The notes: a model not told the origin generated them from the sequence alone. Shown: positions 45,593 through 54,549, counted from the stretch's first letter. The stretch is DNA of 64,000 bases from JBEIHI01 sp964655245 (GCA_964655245.1 CAZZLQ010000003.1:7521-71520); one strand, 5' to 3'. Numbers and translations: made by a program.

Positions 45593-46483
45593 TTATTCCA
45601 CATTTTGAATCTGTTCACGCATTCTCTCGAGACAAGATTTGAGGTCCACAATCAGCGGAAGCGCCGCAGCATCAGGGCATTTGGTCCCCAAAGTGTTCAC
45701 CTCTCGATGAAGCTCCTGAAGAACGAACTCAATCTTTCGCCCCACCTCCACACCTTTCGACATTGTTTCGTCAAAGGTCTGAAGATGATGCACAATGCGA
45801 TCGATTTCCTCATGAAAATCTGAGCGAGAAACCCAAAAGACAACCTCTTGCTCCAATCGGTTGGGATCAAAATTCTGTCCCTGAAAGAGCTGCTGAATGC
45901 GATCTTTCGCCTTCTGTCTAACGATCGCGAGCATGTCCTGGTGTCTCGCACGAATCTTTTCAAAACTCGCTTCGAAGGCTTGTCGATGAGAGAGAATAGA
46001 TGATTTCAAACTCTCGCCTTCAGCCAATCGACTCTTCACCACAGCATCGAGAGCTTTCTTGAAAACTTTTTCGAGGAAGGCCCACTCCTCTGACTGATCA
46101 ATTTCAACGTCGTGCTTCTGAAGCCAATCTGGCTGAGTCAGCAAATCAGAGATACTTACAGGAGTTTCCATCTTGAGAGCTTTGCGAACTTTATCGAGCC
46201 CCTCATACAAAGCATGCGCCTGAGTTTGATTGATAAAGATATCTCGCTCGCGCCCCTCAAGCACCTCAACCGAAACACCCACATCCACGCGTCCACGCTT
46301 GAGATACTGTCGAACCAATTTGGAGAACTGAGAGTCAAAAACTACGTAAGGACGCGGGGAACGAAGATTGATATCCAAAAATTTGGAGTTCACTGTGCGA
46401 ACCTCGATGGAAACCTCGAGTTTACCGCGAGCGCACTGAACCACCTCAGAAACCAGACCAAAACCGGTCATGCTAGACAACAT
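45593..46483 (-). CDS. yicC: YicC family endoribonuclease
   Basis: A 296-residue protein with the conserved YicC opening MTGFG and EVRTVNSKFLDINLRSPR. The C-terminal part of the family (DUF1732) is seen in NPNRLEQEVVFWVSRSDFHEEIDRI and GRKIEFVLQELHREVNTLGTKC. E. coli YicC has been described as an endoribonuclease that destabilises a small RNA. It heads the yicC-gmk-rpoZ-relA/spoT cluster. The ATG at 46483 has no strong ribosome-binding site; an internal ATG at 46471 (MTGFG) would trim four residues. Confidence 0.93.
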   Translation of the reverse strand: MLSSMTGFGLVSEVVQCARGKLEVSIEVRTVNSKFLDINLRSPRPYVVFDSQFSKLVRQYLKRGRVDVGVSVEVLEGRERDIFINQTQAHALYEGLDKVRKALKMETPVSISDLLTQPDWLQKHDVEIDQSEEWAFLEKVFKKALDAVVKSRLAEGESLKSSILSHRQAFEASFEKIRARHQDMLAIVRQKAKDRIQQLFQGQNFDPNRLEQEVVFWVSRSDFHEEIDRIVHHLQTFDETMSKGVEVGRKIEFVLQELHREVNTLGTKCPDAAALPLIVDLKSCLERMREQIQNVE

Positions 46484-46527
46484 TCGGGAGATTTAGCGAA
46501 TCCCCTAGAATCGGTCTAGCGTCAGTT

Positions 46528-47109
46528 CTAAAAGGAATAGCGTAGATAACTACTGGCTTGGAGAATTGCACTCTTGTGATTTTGAATGCCCGAAATCGAA
46601 GGATTGAGGCCAAAGGAAATCCCTCGAGTTCTCATGAAATACTCAGCACTCAACTCGGCAGTAAACATTCCATGCGTTGCCGAGGTTCGGGTGGGCTTGC
46701 TGTTGGGATTCGTGATGAACGCTCCACCTCCCAAACCTCCCCCCACAAAAAGTCGTCGAGTGATGGGATAGGCACCCTTGAGAAGTCCGCCCACCTGATA
46801 CGCAAAGAATGTCGGCGTTACCCCACTCGTCACCGTGAGGTTATTCGACTCGTGTCCGGAAAATCTCAGAAATCCTTCAAAGCCCAAAGTTCTAAACACG
46901 TCGTAGCCAGCCTTCACTCCAACAACCCAGCCGTTTGAAAACTCTCGATCGAGTCCGAGCATGAACAATCCGCCGAGTTCAAGAGCTGAATAGAGCCCCT
47001 GCTTTCTTGCACCAGAGGTAAACTGACCAACTTCCTCAGCAGCAAAAACGGATCCATTCCACGCACTCAGAGCGAGAAGAGAAGACAAGATCAATGACTT
47101 GAAATTCAT
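46528..47109 (-). CDS. Small outer-membrane beta-barrel protein (Glt-like cluster)
   Basis: A 193-residue exported protein. The signal peptide is MNFKSLILSSLLALSAWNGSVFA. The rest has alternating amphipathic strands (LFMLGLDREFSNGWVVGVKAGYDVF) and ends in YLRYSF, a C-terminal Phe typical of BAM-assembled barrels. About 170 residues would make an 8-stranded barrel. It directly follows the FHA-AgmX/PglI gene, with its ribosome-binding site GGAGG lying in the end of that gene. Outer-membrane barrels belong to the Glt gliding complex in myxobacteria; I cannot tell which subunit this would match. Confidence 0.75.
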   Translation of the reverse strand: MNFKSLILSSLLALSAWNGSVFAAEEVGQFTSGARKQGLYSALELGGLFMLGLDREFSNGWVVGVKAGYDVFRTLGFEGFLRFSGHESNNLTVTSGVTPTFFAYQVGGLLKGAYPITRRLFVGGGLGGGAFITNPNSKPTRTSATHGMFTAELSAEYFMRTRGISFGLNPSISGIQNHKSAILQASSYLRYSF

Positions 47110-49092
47110 TTAGAGTCCTCCATGGAAGGTCCATGGCCATGTCACTTGGACCTGGCCTCCACCTCTTGGCTGAGGAAACTGCCATGTTGAGATCGCCTGT
47201 GCGACGCAATTGTAAAGTTGATCGCCTAATTCTTCCCCAGAAAGTCTGCTTGGATCTGCAACTCGCCCCGAAGGCATCACGGTCCAAAGAACGCGAAGAC
47301 GTCCCTTCAAGTCACGGCCTCCGGCATTGATGAGAGCTTTTTCGTAGCACGCTTGCACTTGTCGCATATTGGCGCGAACCACGCGTTCTACTTCTTCTCG
47401 GGTGAGACCATCTTGAACATCTACATCTTCCCCCGAATATGAAATCGCGGCTTCGCCCTTTTTGCCCGACGAGCCCAGACCGAATCCCTCTCGTCCACCA
47501 CCTTTACCTTTGGTTCCAAGTCCACCTTGAACATCAATGGCCGTTCCTCCGCCACCAAGGTTCAAGCCTTTGGCTCCACGACCGCCAGCACCTTTGACAT
47601 CCAAATCAGCACCGCGCTCCTGACCTTCCAGAGAGCCCTCAAGCTCACCGCCCAGTCCTTGACCGGCCATCGTGCCGCCTTGATTCGCTTTACCGCCACC
47701 GCCTTGAGCACCCAGCGCTCCAAGCAGTCCTTCATCTTCAACTTTGACGTCGGGCTTCATCTGCTTCGATGGCGCCTGACCACCCGTGCCTGCTGGCTTT
47801 GGCTTACCCGTTCCCACTCCTTGATCAGGACGAAGTCCTCGCTTTGCAAGATTGGGATCCGTTTCCTTTCCAAAAGCACCCTTTGGCGCCGACCGCAAAG
47901 GTCGATCAACTTCTGTCACAATGCCGAGAGGCTTGGCCTTGGCTTGAATACGACCGGTCGTTCGACCCGCTTTACCTTCTTCACCTTTGGCACGCGCACC
48001 CTCACCCTGCTTGCCCGACATCTGAGCCTTTTGCTGAGGCACTTTGACGGCTTCCACCTTCTTGGGCTCCGACACTTTAGGTGGAGGCGGAGGAGGTGGC
48101 GGTGGTGGTGGAGGAGGTGGCGGCTTCATATTGGGATCGGTCGGTGCTTCCACCGTGACCACAATCTCTGCCTGCTCCGTTTTAGCCGATGCTTCAATCG
48201 CCAATCGATGGAGCATCAGAGCAAACGCTACAAAGGAAACAAGAATTACCGAAAAAATTCCAGCGTACAGGGGCTCTCGCACAACAGGTGCTGTCAATGG
48301 AGCCGTCAGATTCAACCGAACGCTTTGAACGTAGATGGCAAATGGTCCAATCTCAATCAGGCATCGATCGGAGAACTGCACAAAAGTGGATAGGCCCAAA
48401 TCAGTCTGACGAGCCGTTGAGCGCAACTCATCGAGCTGCTTCACCGAACCACGAGTCTCAAGCATTCCCGTCATCGCGGGATGTAAATGAAGCTCAACAC
48501 CATTTGGTAAAATTTTCAGAAGCTTAAAGCTCTTAGGCAGAGAGGGAATCTGGACCAGAAAGTCGTTATCAGCACTCTCACCGATCTGAACCAGATCTCC
48601 AATATCAAAGCATCGGATATCAACGAGATCACCCTTCCACAAAATAGAAACCTGAACCCAGTCTTTTGTTTGATAGCCGGCTTTGGGCTTGGTCTTCAAA
48701 ACCGTCGGGGTCTTCAGAGTGACTTCAACGTTCTGACTTTTGGAAACTTCCTGCTCGAGGAGAATTTCCTCGAGGGTCTTCTCCTCAGCTTCAATCTCAA
48801 TACGAAGAACAGAAACCTCAGTACGGCCGAGTTGAAACTTTTCGTTGAGCTTTAAAACTTTTTCACTGACTTTTTGCCCGCCGACGAATGTTCCGTTGGC
48901 GGAGTCGAGATCTCGAAGCTTCACAGACTTTTCATCGACGATCTCAAGGCTGCAATGCTGCCGAGACAGAATGGGGTCAGAGATGGGAACCTCACAAATC
49001 TTTGATCGTCCCAACAGGATTGGCGCACGATCTAAGATCATCTCTTGAGTTGATTGGTCATCCAAATTCTTAAGATGAAGAACGATCTTCAA
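47110..49092 (-). CDS. FHA / single-membrane-span / AgmX-PglI C-terminal domain protein (GltG-like)
   Basis: A 660-residue envelope-spanning protein. An N-terminal FHA domain (residues 20-95: LLGRSKICEVPI, LSRQHCSLEI, DSANGTFVGG) is cytoplasmic. A second beta domain follows (about 145-265), then one membrane helix (about 280-300). Next come a run of 15 prolines (residues of about 330-345) and a long Gly/Lys-rich periplasmic stretch. The C-terminal domain of about 100 residues (VERVVRANMRQVQACYEKAL...GRLRVLWTVMPSGRV) is the TonB-like AgmX/PglI domain. This order matches GltG/PglI of the Myxococcus gliding machine, which contacts outer-membrane partners. The start is TTG with GAGAGGG upstream. 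Bdellovibrio relatives carry such clusters without proven gliding by the same route. Confidence 0.85.
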   Translation of the reverse strand: MKIVLHLKNLDDQSTQEMILDRAPILLGRSKICEVPISDPILSRQHCSLEIVDEKSVKLRDLDSANGTFVGGQKVSEKVLKLNEKFQLGRTEVSVLRIEIEAEEKTLEEILLEQEVSKSQNVEVTLKTPTVLKTKPKAGYQTKDWVQVSILWKGDLVDIRCFDIGDLVQIGESADNDFLVQIPSLPKSFKLLKILPNGVELHLHPAMTGMLETRGSVKQLDELRSTARQTDLGLSTFVQFSDRCLIEIGPFAIYVQSVRLNLTAPLTAPVVREPLYAGIFSVILVSFVAFALMLHRLAIEASAKTEQAEIVVTVEAPTDPNMKPPPPPPPPPPPPPPPKVSEPKKVEAVKVPQQKAQMSGKQGEGARAKGEEGKAGRTTGRIQAKAKPLGIVTEVDRPLRSAPKGAFGKETDPNLAKRGLRPDQGVGTGKPKPAGTGGQAPSKQMKPDVKVEDEGLLGALGAQGGGGKANQGGTMAGQGLGGELEGSLEGQERGADLDVKGAGGRGAKGLNLGGGGTAIDVQGGLGTKGKGGGREGFGLGSSGKKGEAAISYSGEDVDVQDGLTREEVERVVRANMRQVQACYEKALINAGGRDLKGRLRVLWTVMPSGRVADPSRLSGEELGDQLYNCVAQAISTWQFPQPRGGGQVQVTWPWTFHGGL

Positions 49093-49197
49093 GGCAGCCC
49101 TCTCCCTCTCAAAATTCTAAAGAAATTTAGGTGCTTGGCCTAGTTATTTGAGAATGACGCGATGGGTCAGAATGATGCTCTGCTCTTGAGCCTTAAT

Positions 49198-49713
49198 TCA
49201 AGGCCAGGTGAAAGTCATGATCGATGTCGATCCCAACTTATCAAAGACTTTGGCTTGCGAGACCCGCCCCTTCGCCACGGTGACATCGATGTATTTGAAC
49301 GTCACTTCATCTGTGCGAAGAGGAATCACTCGAAAAGCCTCAGAATTCAAACTCTCAATCTTGAAAACTTTTGGATCCGGCTCTCCCCACAGAAACGAAA
49401 AACTTTGCTCAAGAGTCACAGCACCCGAAACAGATTGAACCTCGGTCTTGCCCCCTTCTTTCACTTTCAGCTTTCTGCCGTCATACTCAATCACTCGCGA
49501 CCTGGGCTTTTCGTAGGTCCAAACGAGTTTATCAGGCCGCTGAAACTCCATCGTTCCAGAGGCCTCATCAGGGGAATTGGGAAACAAATCCTGAACGACT
49601 TTTTGATGAAAGCTCGCGCGAATCTGCTTTTTATCTTTGAAGGATTTTTGCAGGGACTGAAGCCCCGGATGAGCCGACGACGTTAGACCCAGACTAAGAA
49701 CAAGCCACAACAT
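49198..49713 (-). CDS. LolA-like outer-membrane lipoprotein carrier
   Basis: A 171-residue exported protein with a short signal (MLWLVLSLGLTSSAH). The LolA fold is recognisable: LQKSFKDKKQIRASFHQKV, then ASGTMEFQRPDKLVWTYEKPRSRVIEYDGRKLKV and a set of beta strands. LolA carries lipoproteins from LolCDE to the outer membrane; in gliding clusters a LolA-like protein may be a dedicated carrier for a machine subunit. It lies between the FHA-AgmX/PglI gene and a small exported protein in one operon, so a dedicated role is plausible. Confidence 0.82.
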   Translation of the reverse strand: MLWLVLSLGLTSSAHPGLQSLQKSFKDKKQIRASFHQKVVQDLFPNSPDEASGTMEFQRPDKLVWTYEKPRSRVIEYDGRKLKVKEGGKTEVQSVSGAVTLEQSFSFLWGEPDPKVFKIESLNSEAFRVIPLRTDEVTFKYIDVTVAKGRVSQAKVFDKLGSTSIMTFTWP

Positions 49714-49728
49714 GACTCTGATTCTTAG

Positions 49729-50076
49729 CTATTTTGCATCTTGAGCGGAAGTCTTGAGTTCAGGAATGAAAGATCTTTTGAGATTCAAGGCACTCGAAAA
49801 ACTAGATTGGTTCTTACGAAACACAAAAGAACCATCGGGCGCTCTTAGATTTCCGTTGACGATGGTGTCCTCAAAATCCAGATAGGTTTTCTCTTTATAA
49901 ACAATACGCTTCCGCTTGGCGGGTTCCACGGGAGTCGCCGGAGCTATCGATTCAGTGGGCGCACTCGGGCTCTGAAGGGGCGCCAAATCTTGAGCATGAA
50001 TCGCAATCATGATGCCCCAAAGAAATGATGCCAGCAGTGAACACAAGATGCAGCGCAAAACGACTCCCCTTTTCAT
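49729..50076 (-). CDS. Small exported protein of the Glt-like cluster
   Basis: A 115-residue protein with a signal peptide (LLASFLWGIMIAIHAQD), a Pro/Ala/Ser-rich linker, and a C-terminal part (IVYKEKTYLDFEDTIVNGNL, PDGSFVFRK). Small proteins with this FxDxxVxGxL...PDG pattern sit beside AgmX/PglI-domain genes in other Deltaproteobacteria, as I recall; I could not check this. The gene lies 15 bases before lolA and 45 bases after the TPR gene in the same operon. I cannot assign a biochemical role. Confidence 0.65.
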   Translation of the reverse strand: MKRGVVLRCILCSLLASFLWGIMIAIHAQDLAPLQSPSAPTESIAPATPVEPAKRKRIVYKEKTYLDFEDTIVNGNLRAPDGSFVFRKNQSSFSSALNLKRSFIPELKTSAQDAK

Positions 50077-50121
50077 GACTTCACCCTATCATAGGATCGA
50101 AACTTTCGCCCAGCATTCTGA

Positions 50122-52680
50122 TTATGTGCCTGAGAGATTGAGATCACGAGCTGTCTTTTCCGCAAGACCACGGGCTTCCTGACCCTGAGTTTCAAAGCTC
50201 TGAGCTTTTTCAAGCACGAGATCTTGATACTTTCGCAGATTCTCACCGGCCAGCTGTGACGGAATAGGCGCTGTTCGAATGGTTGAGGACATATGCAAAT
50301 AGGCATTGGCCAGGACTTGAAGAGCTTTGACTGTCACTTCTCCAACCTTAAGCTTTGCAATCTCTGTCACATCTCGCTTGAGCTGCTCGAGAAGATTGAC
50401 CTTGTTGGCTGTATTCTTTTGCAGCGTTTTGAGGTTCTTCATGGAAACTTTTTCCATTTTGTCACTCAAAGCGACGATGTCCTTCAAGCGACCGGTGGCA
50501 ATCGCTTCTCGGTTTGACTCCGACATCGGCAACTTAGCCATTTCAACTTCCATCGCGGAGCGCTGAGCATCCGATGAGAGTCTATAAACGAGCATGGTCA
50601 TGGGACCTCGTTCCGAACGATTCTCTTTATCAATCAGTCTGGCCCACTCATCTCGATAGCGCCTGAAGTCTCTCAACTCCTGATCATCCAACCGTCGCAT
50701 CGACAAAAACTTACCCATCAAATTCACGGCGGGCTGAACATGTTTGGAGGCTGAGTAATTCCCCGTCAACGCTCTAAATGCGGCCTTCATTTCTGAAGGA
50801 TCTGAACTTCGATCATCCGCGGCAACCTCGGTCAAATTCACAAATGCAGCCCAAACAGCGTCATCTACCTGCTGAGCGGTGGGATACTGTTGAGAGTACT
50901 CAAAGTACTTTCGCCCCACTTGCTTGAGAGCCTCAAGTCGAGCAGAACCCTGCATGGCTTTCGCCTGCTTTTCTTCTTCTTGAATACTCTTGAGCGCAGC
51001 CTTTTGCTCAATGCCCACGAATTCAGCTCGAGTTCCTGAGTCCACAGAGCCCGAAAGTTTCTTGGCATACTCCGCCACTTGCTTGTAGTCGCTCTTCAAA
51101 TTGTAAATATCTAAAACAAGTTGAGCCGAGAGCTTTCCTTCTTGAGTGTTCGGCATATTCTCAGCCAAATGCTTAAAGGCAGGAAGCGCTCGGTCATAGT
51201 CATTCAGCTGATACAACAAGCGGGCCGCTTGATAACTGGCTCTGATCTTTTGAGCCATCGTAATCCCCGCGATGTTTTGAATTATCTGAACCGCTGCCAG
51301 GTATTTCTCATCATTTGCGGATGTCTGTCTAAATTCTTTACCCTTGTGCTGAAAACCATCGGCAAGTTTTTCAGCTGTAAGGAGCCAGTTCCAAGCTGCC
51401 TGAGATTGGATTGGAGAAACAACTTGAGATGCGTTTTCATACGCCAAAGCTGCTTCTGAAGTTTTTTCACGAGCATAGAGAGCTTCCCCCAAATAAAAGT
51501 TCGCTTGCGCGGATTGGATGTCATTAGCCGGAATCTTCGAAACGTATGCACGATAGTAGACGATCGCCATATCGTACTGTTGATTTCGAAACGCCGGATC
51601 TTTGGACTTCTGACCTTCAGAGTGAAATTTTTGAGCACTTGAAAGCAGCATCTTCAAACTTTCGGGACTGGCTGCTTCTGTACTCGTCGAAATCTGAGAA
51701 ACGAGCTGAGCCACTTGCTCAGGACGTCCCAAAGCTTCCTCAGCTTTGATTTGACCCATCAAGTAATCGCTCGACTGGCCAGAGGATGCAAATCGGGTTC
51801 GAAGAGAATCATAGACTTGAGAAGCTGCTTTATTTTCCCCTCGCTGAACAAGCCCCTGAGCCAGAGAGTTTAAGCTCGACTCAAGAAGTTGAGGATCTTG
51901 AATCACTCCCTCAAGGTATCGTGCTACATTCTGCGCGCCATGAACTTCCATAGCGGGCCAAATCATTTCGCGAACAGCATCTTTGGAGTAATCACCGGCT
52001 CCTGTTTGATTTTTGATGGTTGCTTCAAACCACTTCAGGGCTTTGGCCGGCTGATCCATATTCTGAGCCACCCAGCCCAGTTTGTACTGAACATACGCAC
52101 TCATCTTGGAGTCTTCCAACGCCTTCAGATAATAAGATTCAGCGCGAGGGAATTGTCCGACACTAAAGTAGTGATCTCCAAGTAACAAAGAGGCCTGCTG
52201 AATCACAGGCGAATCAGGAAATCGATCGGCGATATCCGCGAGAACAGCTCCAGCCTCTTGCATTTTCTTTTGCTCAACATAGGTGTTGGCCAAAACAAAG
52301 AGAGCTTCATCAAGCCGAGGAAAATGTGGGTATTGAGTTCGAAGTTCCTCAAGAACCTTGAGAGCCTGATCCTGCTTTTTGAGAGAACCCTGCAAGTCTC
52401 CACGCAACTCGTGATACTTGGCGGTTTCAAACAACGCCTCGCCCAATCGAAACAAAGTATCAGGGCGCTTGGGTGAGTTTGGATACTTCAGCAGGAATTG
52501 CTCCATCAAAGGAATCTGCTGCATGCGTATCAAATTGAGTTTTTCGAGCTTCTCGGAGGAGAGCTCAGTGGCCATTAAAGCAGGTTGCTGGGCTGCGACA
52601 ACGAGTCCGCAAAGTGCGAGTCGACCCCAGAATGCGGTCCATCCTCTAAAAGTGCTGAAAATTCGCATACTTAGATTCAT
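50122..52680 (-). CDS. Large periplasmic TPR-repeat protein (GltD/GltE-like position)
   Basis: An 852-residue protein. The N-terminus (FRGWTAFWGRLALCGLVVAAQQPALMA) is a signal peptide or anchor. The rest is almost wholly helical tetratricopeptide repeats (for example PDTLFRLGEALFETAKYHE, EALFVLANTYVEQKK, ADIADRFPDSPVIQQASLLLGDHYFS). Such proteins scaffold multi-protein complexes; the myxobacterial gliding machine has TPR subunits GltD and GltE. It is the first gene of the minus-strand cluster running to 46528. ATG 52680 has GAAGGG upstream, and the sigma-54 promoter at 52720-52735 lies 40 bases before it. Confidence 0.82.
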   Translation of the reverse strand: MNLSMRIFSTFRGWTAFWGRLALCGLVVAAQQPALMATELSSEKLEKLNLIRMQQIPLMEQFLLKYPNSPKRPDTLFRLGEALFETAKYHELRGDLQGSLKKQDQALKVLEELRTQYPHFPRLDEALFVLANTYVEQKKMQEAGAVLADIADRFPDSPVIQQASLLLGDHYFSVGQFPRAESYYLKALEDSKMSAYVQYKLGWVAQNMDQPAKALKWFEATIKNQTGAGDYSKDAVREMIWPAMEVHGAQNVARYLEGVIQDPQLLESSLNSLAQGLVQRGENKAASQVYDSLRTRFASSGQSSDYLMGQIKAEEALGRPEQVAQLVSQISTSTEAASPESLKMLLSSAQKFHSEGQKSKDPAFRNQQYDMAIVYYRAYVSKIPANDIQSAQANFYLGEALYAREKTSEAALAYENASQVVSPIQSQAAWNWLLTAEKLADGFQHKGKEFRQTSANDEKYLAAVQIIQNIAGITMAQKIRASYQAARLLYQLNDYDRALPAFKHLAENMPNTQEGKLSAQLVLDIYNLKSDYKQVAEYAKKLSGSVDSGTRAEFVGIEQKAALKSIQEEEKQAKAMQGSARLEALKQVGRKYFEYSQQYPTAQQVDDAVWAAFVNLTEVAADDRSSDPSEMKAAFRALTGNYSASKHVQPAVNLMGKFLSMRRLDDQELRDFRRYRDEWARLIDKENRSERGPMTMLVYRLSSDAQRSAMEVEMAKLPMSESNREAIATGRLKDIVALSDKMEKVSMKNLKTLQKNTANKVNLLEQLKRDVTEIAKLKVGEVTVKALQVLANAYLHMSSTIRTAPIPSQLAGENLRKYQDLVLEKAQSFETQGQEARGLAEKTARDLNLSGT

Positions 52681-52719
52681 AATTTCCCTTCAGAGATGAC
52701 CCCTTTGCAGCCATAAAGT

Positions 52720-52735
52720 TGCAAGCGGCATGCCA
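52720..52735 (-). promoter_or_regulatory. Sigma-54 (-24/-12) promoter of the Glt-like cluster
   Basis: Minus-strand TGGCATGCCGCTTGCA, with GG and GC 10 bases apart; only the sixth base differs from TGGCAC-N5-TTGCA. It is nearly the same as the site at 17417-17432 and predicts a start near 52709. On the other strand a perfect TATAAT (52759-52764) points toward the CpaF-type gene. Confidence 0.78.
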
Positions 52736-52772
52736 GACCTGAGCGGCTCAAAACCACGTATAATAGGAGCTT

Positions 52773-53906
52773 GTGGGTGTCTTTGGTAACGATACGACCC
52801 GGGCGTTCCTCAGTCCGATTCTCGAATATCTTGATGACGATTCAGTCACTGAAATTCTGATTAATGCCTACGACAACATCTTCATTGAAAGAAAGGGCAA
52901 GCTCTCAAAAGCACCAACCGCCTTTGGCTCCGAAGATGAGCTCTTTGCTGCCGTTCGAAACGTCGCTCAGTTTGTGGGTCGACGAATCAGCGAGGAAGAA
53001 CCGCTGCTCGATGCACGTCTGCCCGACGGTAGCAGGATTCATATCGTCATTCCCCCATGCGCCAAAGATGGCATTTATATGGCGATCCGAAAGTTCGGCA
53101 AAGAAGCTTTGCAAATCAAGGATCTCATCAGCGCTAATGCGCTTTCCGTGGAGATGGCGCGATTTCTCCACGCTGCCGTTCAACTCAAAAAGAATCTCAT
53201 TGTTTCGGGCGCCACGAGCTCCGGAAAAACAACCTTGCTGAATTGCATCTCCAGCTTCATTCCACCGGATCAACGGGTGATTGTGATTGAAGACGCCTCT
53301 GAACTTCAACTTCAACAACCTCATGTCATTCGAATGGAAACGCTGAAAAATGAGAATGTTCATATCGACATTCGGGATCTTGTCAAAAGCTCCCTCAGAC
53401 TTCGTCCTGATCGAATTGTGATTGGAGAGGTTCGAGGACCTGAAGCGCTCGACTTACTTCAAGCGATGACGACTGGTCATGCTGGATCGATGTCGACCTT
53501 GCATGCCAATAATCCCAAACAAGCCATTGCTCGACTCGAAACTCTGATCATGATGAATCGGCTCGAAATGCCGCTGCTTGCGATTCGTTCGCAAGTAGCC
53601 TCCGCCATTCAGATCATCGTACAGGCCAATCGCTTACGAGATGGCTCGAGAAAGCTCACTCATGTCTCTGAACTCGTCGGAATTGATGAACATGGCAACT
53701 ATATCATCAACGACATTTTCGCTCTTGAGGTTCTTGGAATTGATGACAAGGGCAATTTCAAAACAGCTTTCAGACCTACAGGTCATATGCCCAGTTTTCT
53801 GGAAGAAGCATCGCGATCAGGAATCAAACTACCAGAATCCATGTTCACTCCTGCAGAAGCAGAGCCAACAGTCACTCTCGTTAAAAATGAAAACTCCAAT
53901 TCTTAG
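52773..53906 (+). CDS. CpaF/TadA-type secretion ATPase
   Basis: A 377-residue hexameric AAA-like ATPase of the type II/IV secretion superfamily. Walker A is GATSSGKTT (146-154), the Asp box is VIVIEDASELQL, and Walker B with the His box reads IGEVRGPEALDLLQAM...HAGSMSTLHAN. The N-terminal domain (YLDDDSVTEILINAYDNIFIERKGKL) is the CpaF/TadA type, as in tad pili. It powers pilus extension or secretion; no other tad genes (such as tadB, tadC) lie in the window. The start is GTG with AGGAG only 3 bases before it. The gene is divergent from the Glt-like cluster. Confidence 0.9.
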   Translation: MGVFGNDTTRAFLSPILEYLDDDSVTEILINAYDNIFIERKGKLSKAPTAFGSEDELFAAVRNVAQFVGRRISEEEPLLDARLPDGSRIHIVIPPCAKDGIYMAIRKFGKEALQIKDLISANALSVEMARFLHAAVQLKKNLIVSGATSSGKTTLLNCISSFIPPDQRVIVIEDASELQLQQPHVIRMETLKNENVHIDIRDLVKSSLRLRPDRIVIGEVRGPEALDLLQAMTTGHAGSMSTLHANNPKQAIARLETLIMMNRLEMPLLAIRSQVASAIQIIVQANRLRDGSRKLTHVSELVGIDEHGNYIINDIFALEVLGIDDKGNFKTAFRPTGHMPSFLEEASRSGIKLPESMFTPAEAEPTVTLVKNENSNS

Positions 53907-54415
53907 TCGAGTTCTGCAACAGGTCTAATCACTGAGACAGGCGCGCAATAACGAATGGCTGAGGCATTTCGGCTGAGAATGACCAGCTTCAACTGACATG
54001 CAGGACAAATCGAGCTACTCATCACAATCTTAAGCGTATACTCCCCTGCTGAGAGGAGATCCTGCTGCACTGACCGTTTGAGAACAACTGACTTATTGGA
54101 TTGGGGATCCAGGAGCACTGCCTCCCACGCGGCGATCTCAGTTCGAGCCGGAAGTGAGAATTGAACCACGACAGATCCATCCGCTCGAATAAAAGTGGGT
54201 CCGCGCTCAGCCGAATCACAGTTCGGCGAATTGACCAAAGGAACGGCCAGCTCTCCAACAAGCTCAGCATCGATTTCCGCGTGAGCAAAATCGAGAGACG
54301 AGCGCGGCTCGGGGACAACGCGGGAAACAGCTGCGTCCGCATCGATTCCAACCCCAATCAACAGTGATATTGTTAAACCAACCCCAAGAACACTGAACTT
54401 AGTCCTGGTCACCAT
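53903..54415 (-). CDS. Exported hypothetical protein
   Basis: A 170-residue protein with a signal peptide (TKFSVLGVGLTISLLIGVGIDADAA). The mature part is beta-rich and holds four cysteines, with a CPAC pair in SSSICPACQLKLVI that recalls a thioredoxin-like or disulfide motif but lacks that fold's other signs. I do not recognise the family. I chose ATG 54415, where the signal begins; the frame is open to 54532, but the extra part is outside any signal. It overlaps the CpaF-type gene by 4 bases at the 3' end. Confidence 0.6.
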   Translation of the reverse strand: MVTRTKFSVLGVGLTISLLIGVGIDADAAVSRVVPEPRSSLDFAHAEIDAELVGELAVPLVNSPNCDSAERGPTFIRADGSVVVQFSLPARTEIAAWEAVLLDPQSNKSVVLKRSVQQDLLSAGEYTLKIVMSSSICPACQLKLVILSRNASAIRYCAPVSVIRPVAELD

Positions 54416-54493
54416 AAGGCCCCCCGCAGCCTCAAGTTTACGCGAAGCCCCAAAGAGCAAAAGATCTGCAAAAAGTAGGGGCCGCAAAAATTG

Positions 54494-54525
54494 CAAAAAA
54501 AAAGGGGCGTCTAAAAGACGCCCCT
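54494..54525 (-). terminator. Strong rho-independent terminator after the RRM gene
   Basis: AGGGGCGTCT (54503-54512) pairs perfectly with AGACGCCCCT (54516-54525) around a 3-base loop. On the minus strand it is followed by a run of U residues (A-run 54494-54503). It lies 25 bases after the RRM gene. Confidence 0.93.
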
Positions 54526-54549
54526 GAAACACTTAGGTTTTTTGGCGAA

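Noticed and set aside
47527..48393. Plus-strand frame of 288 aa antisense to the FHA-AgmX/PglI gene
   Set aside because: It is the mirror of the Gly- and Pro-rich parts of the real gene; it starts inside it, has no ribosome-binding site and its Arg/Trp-rich translation looks random.
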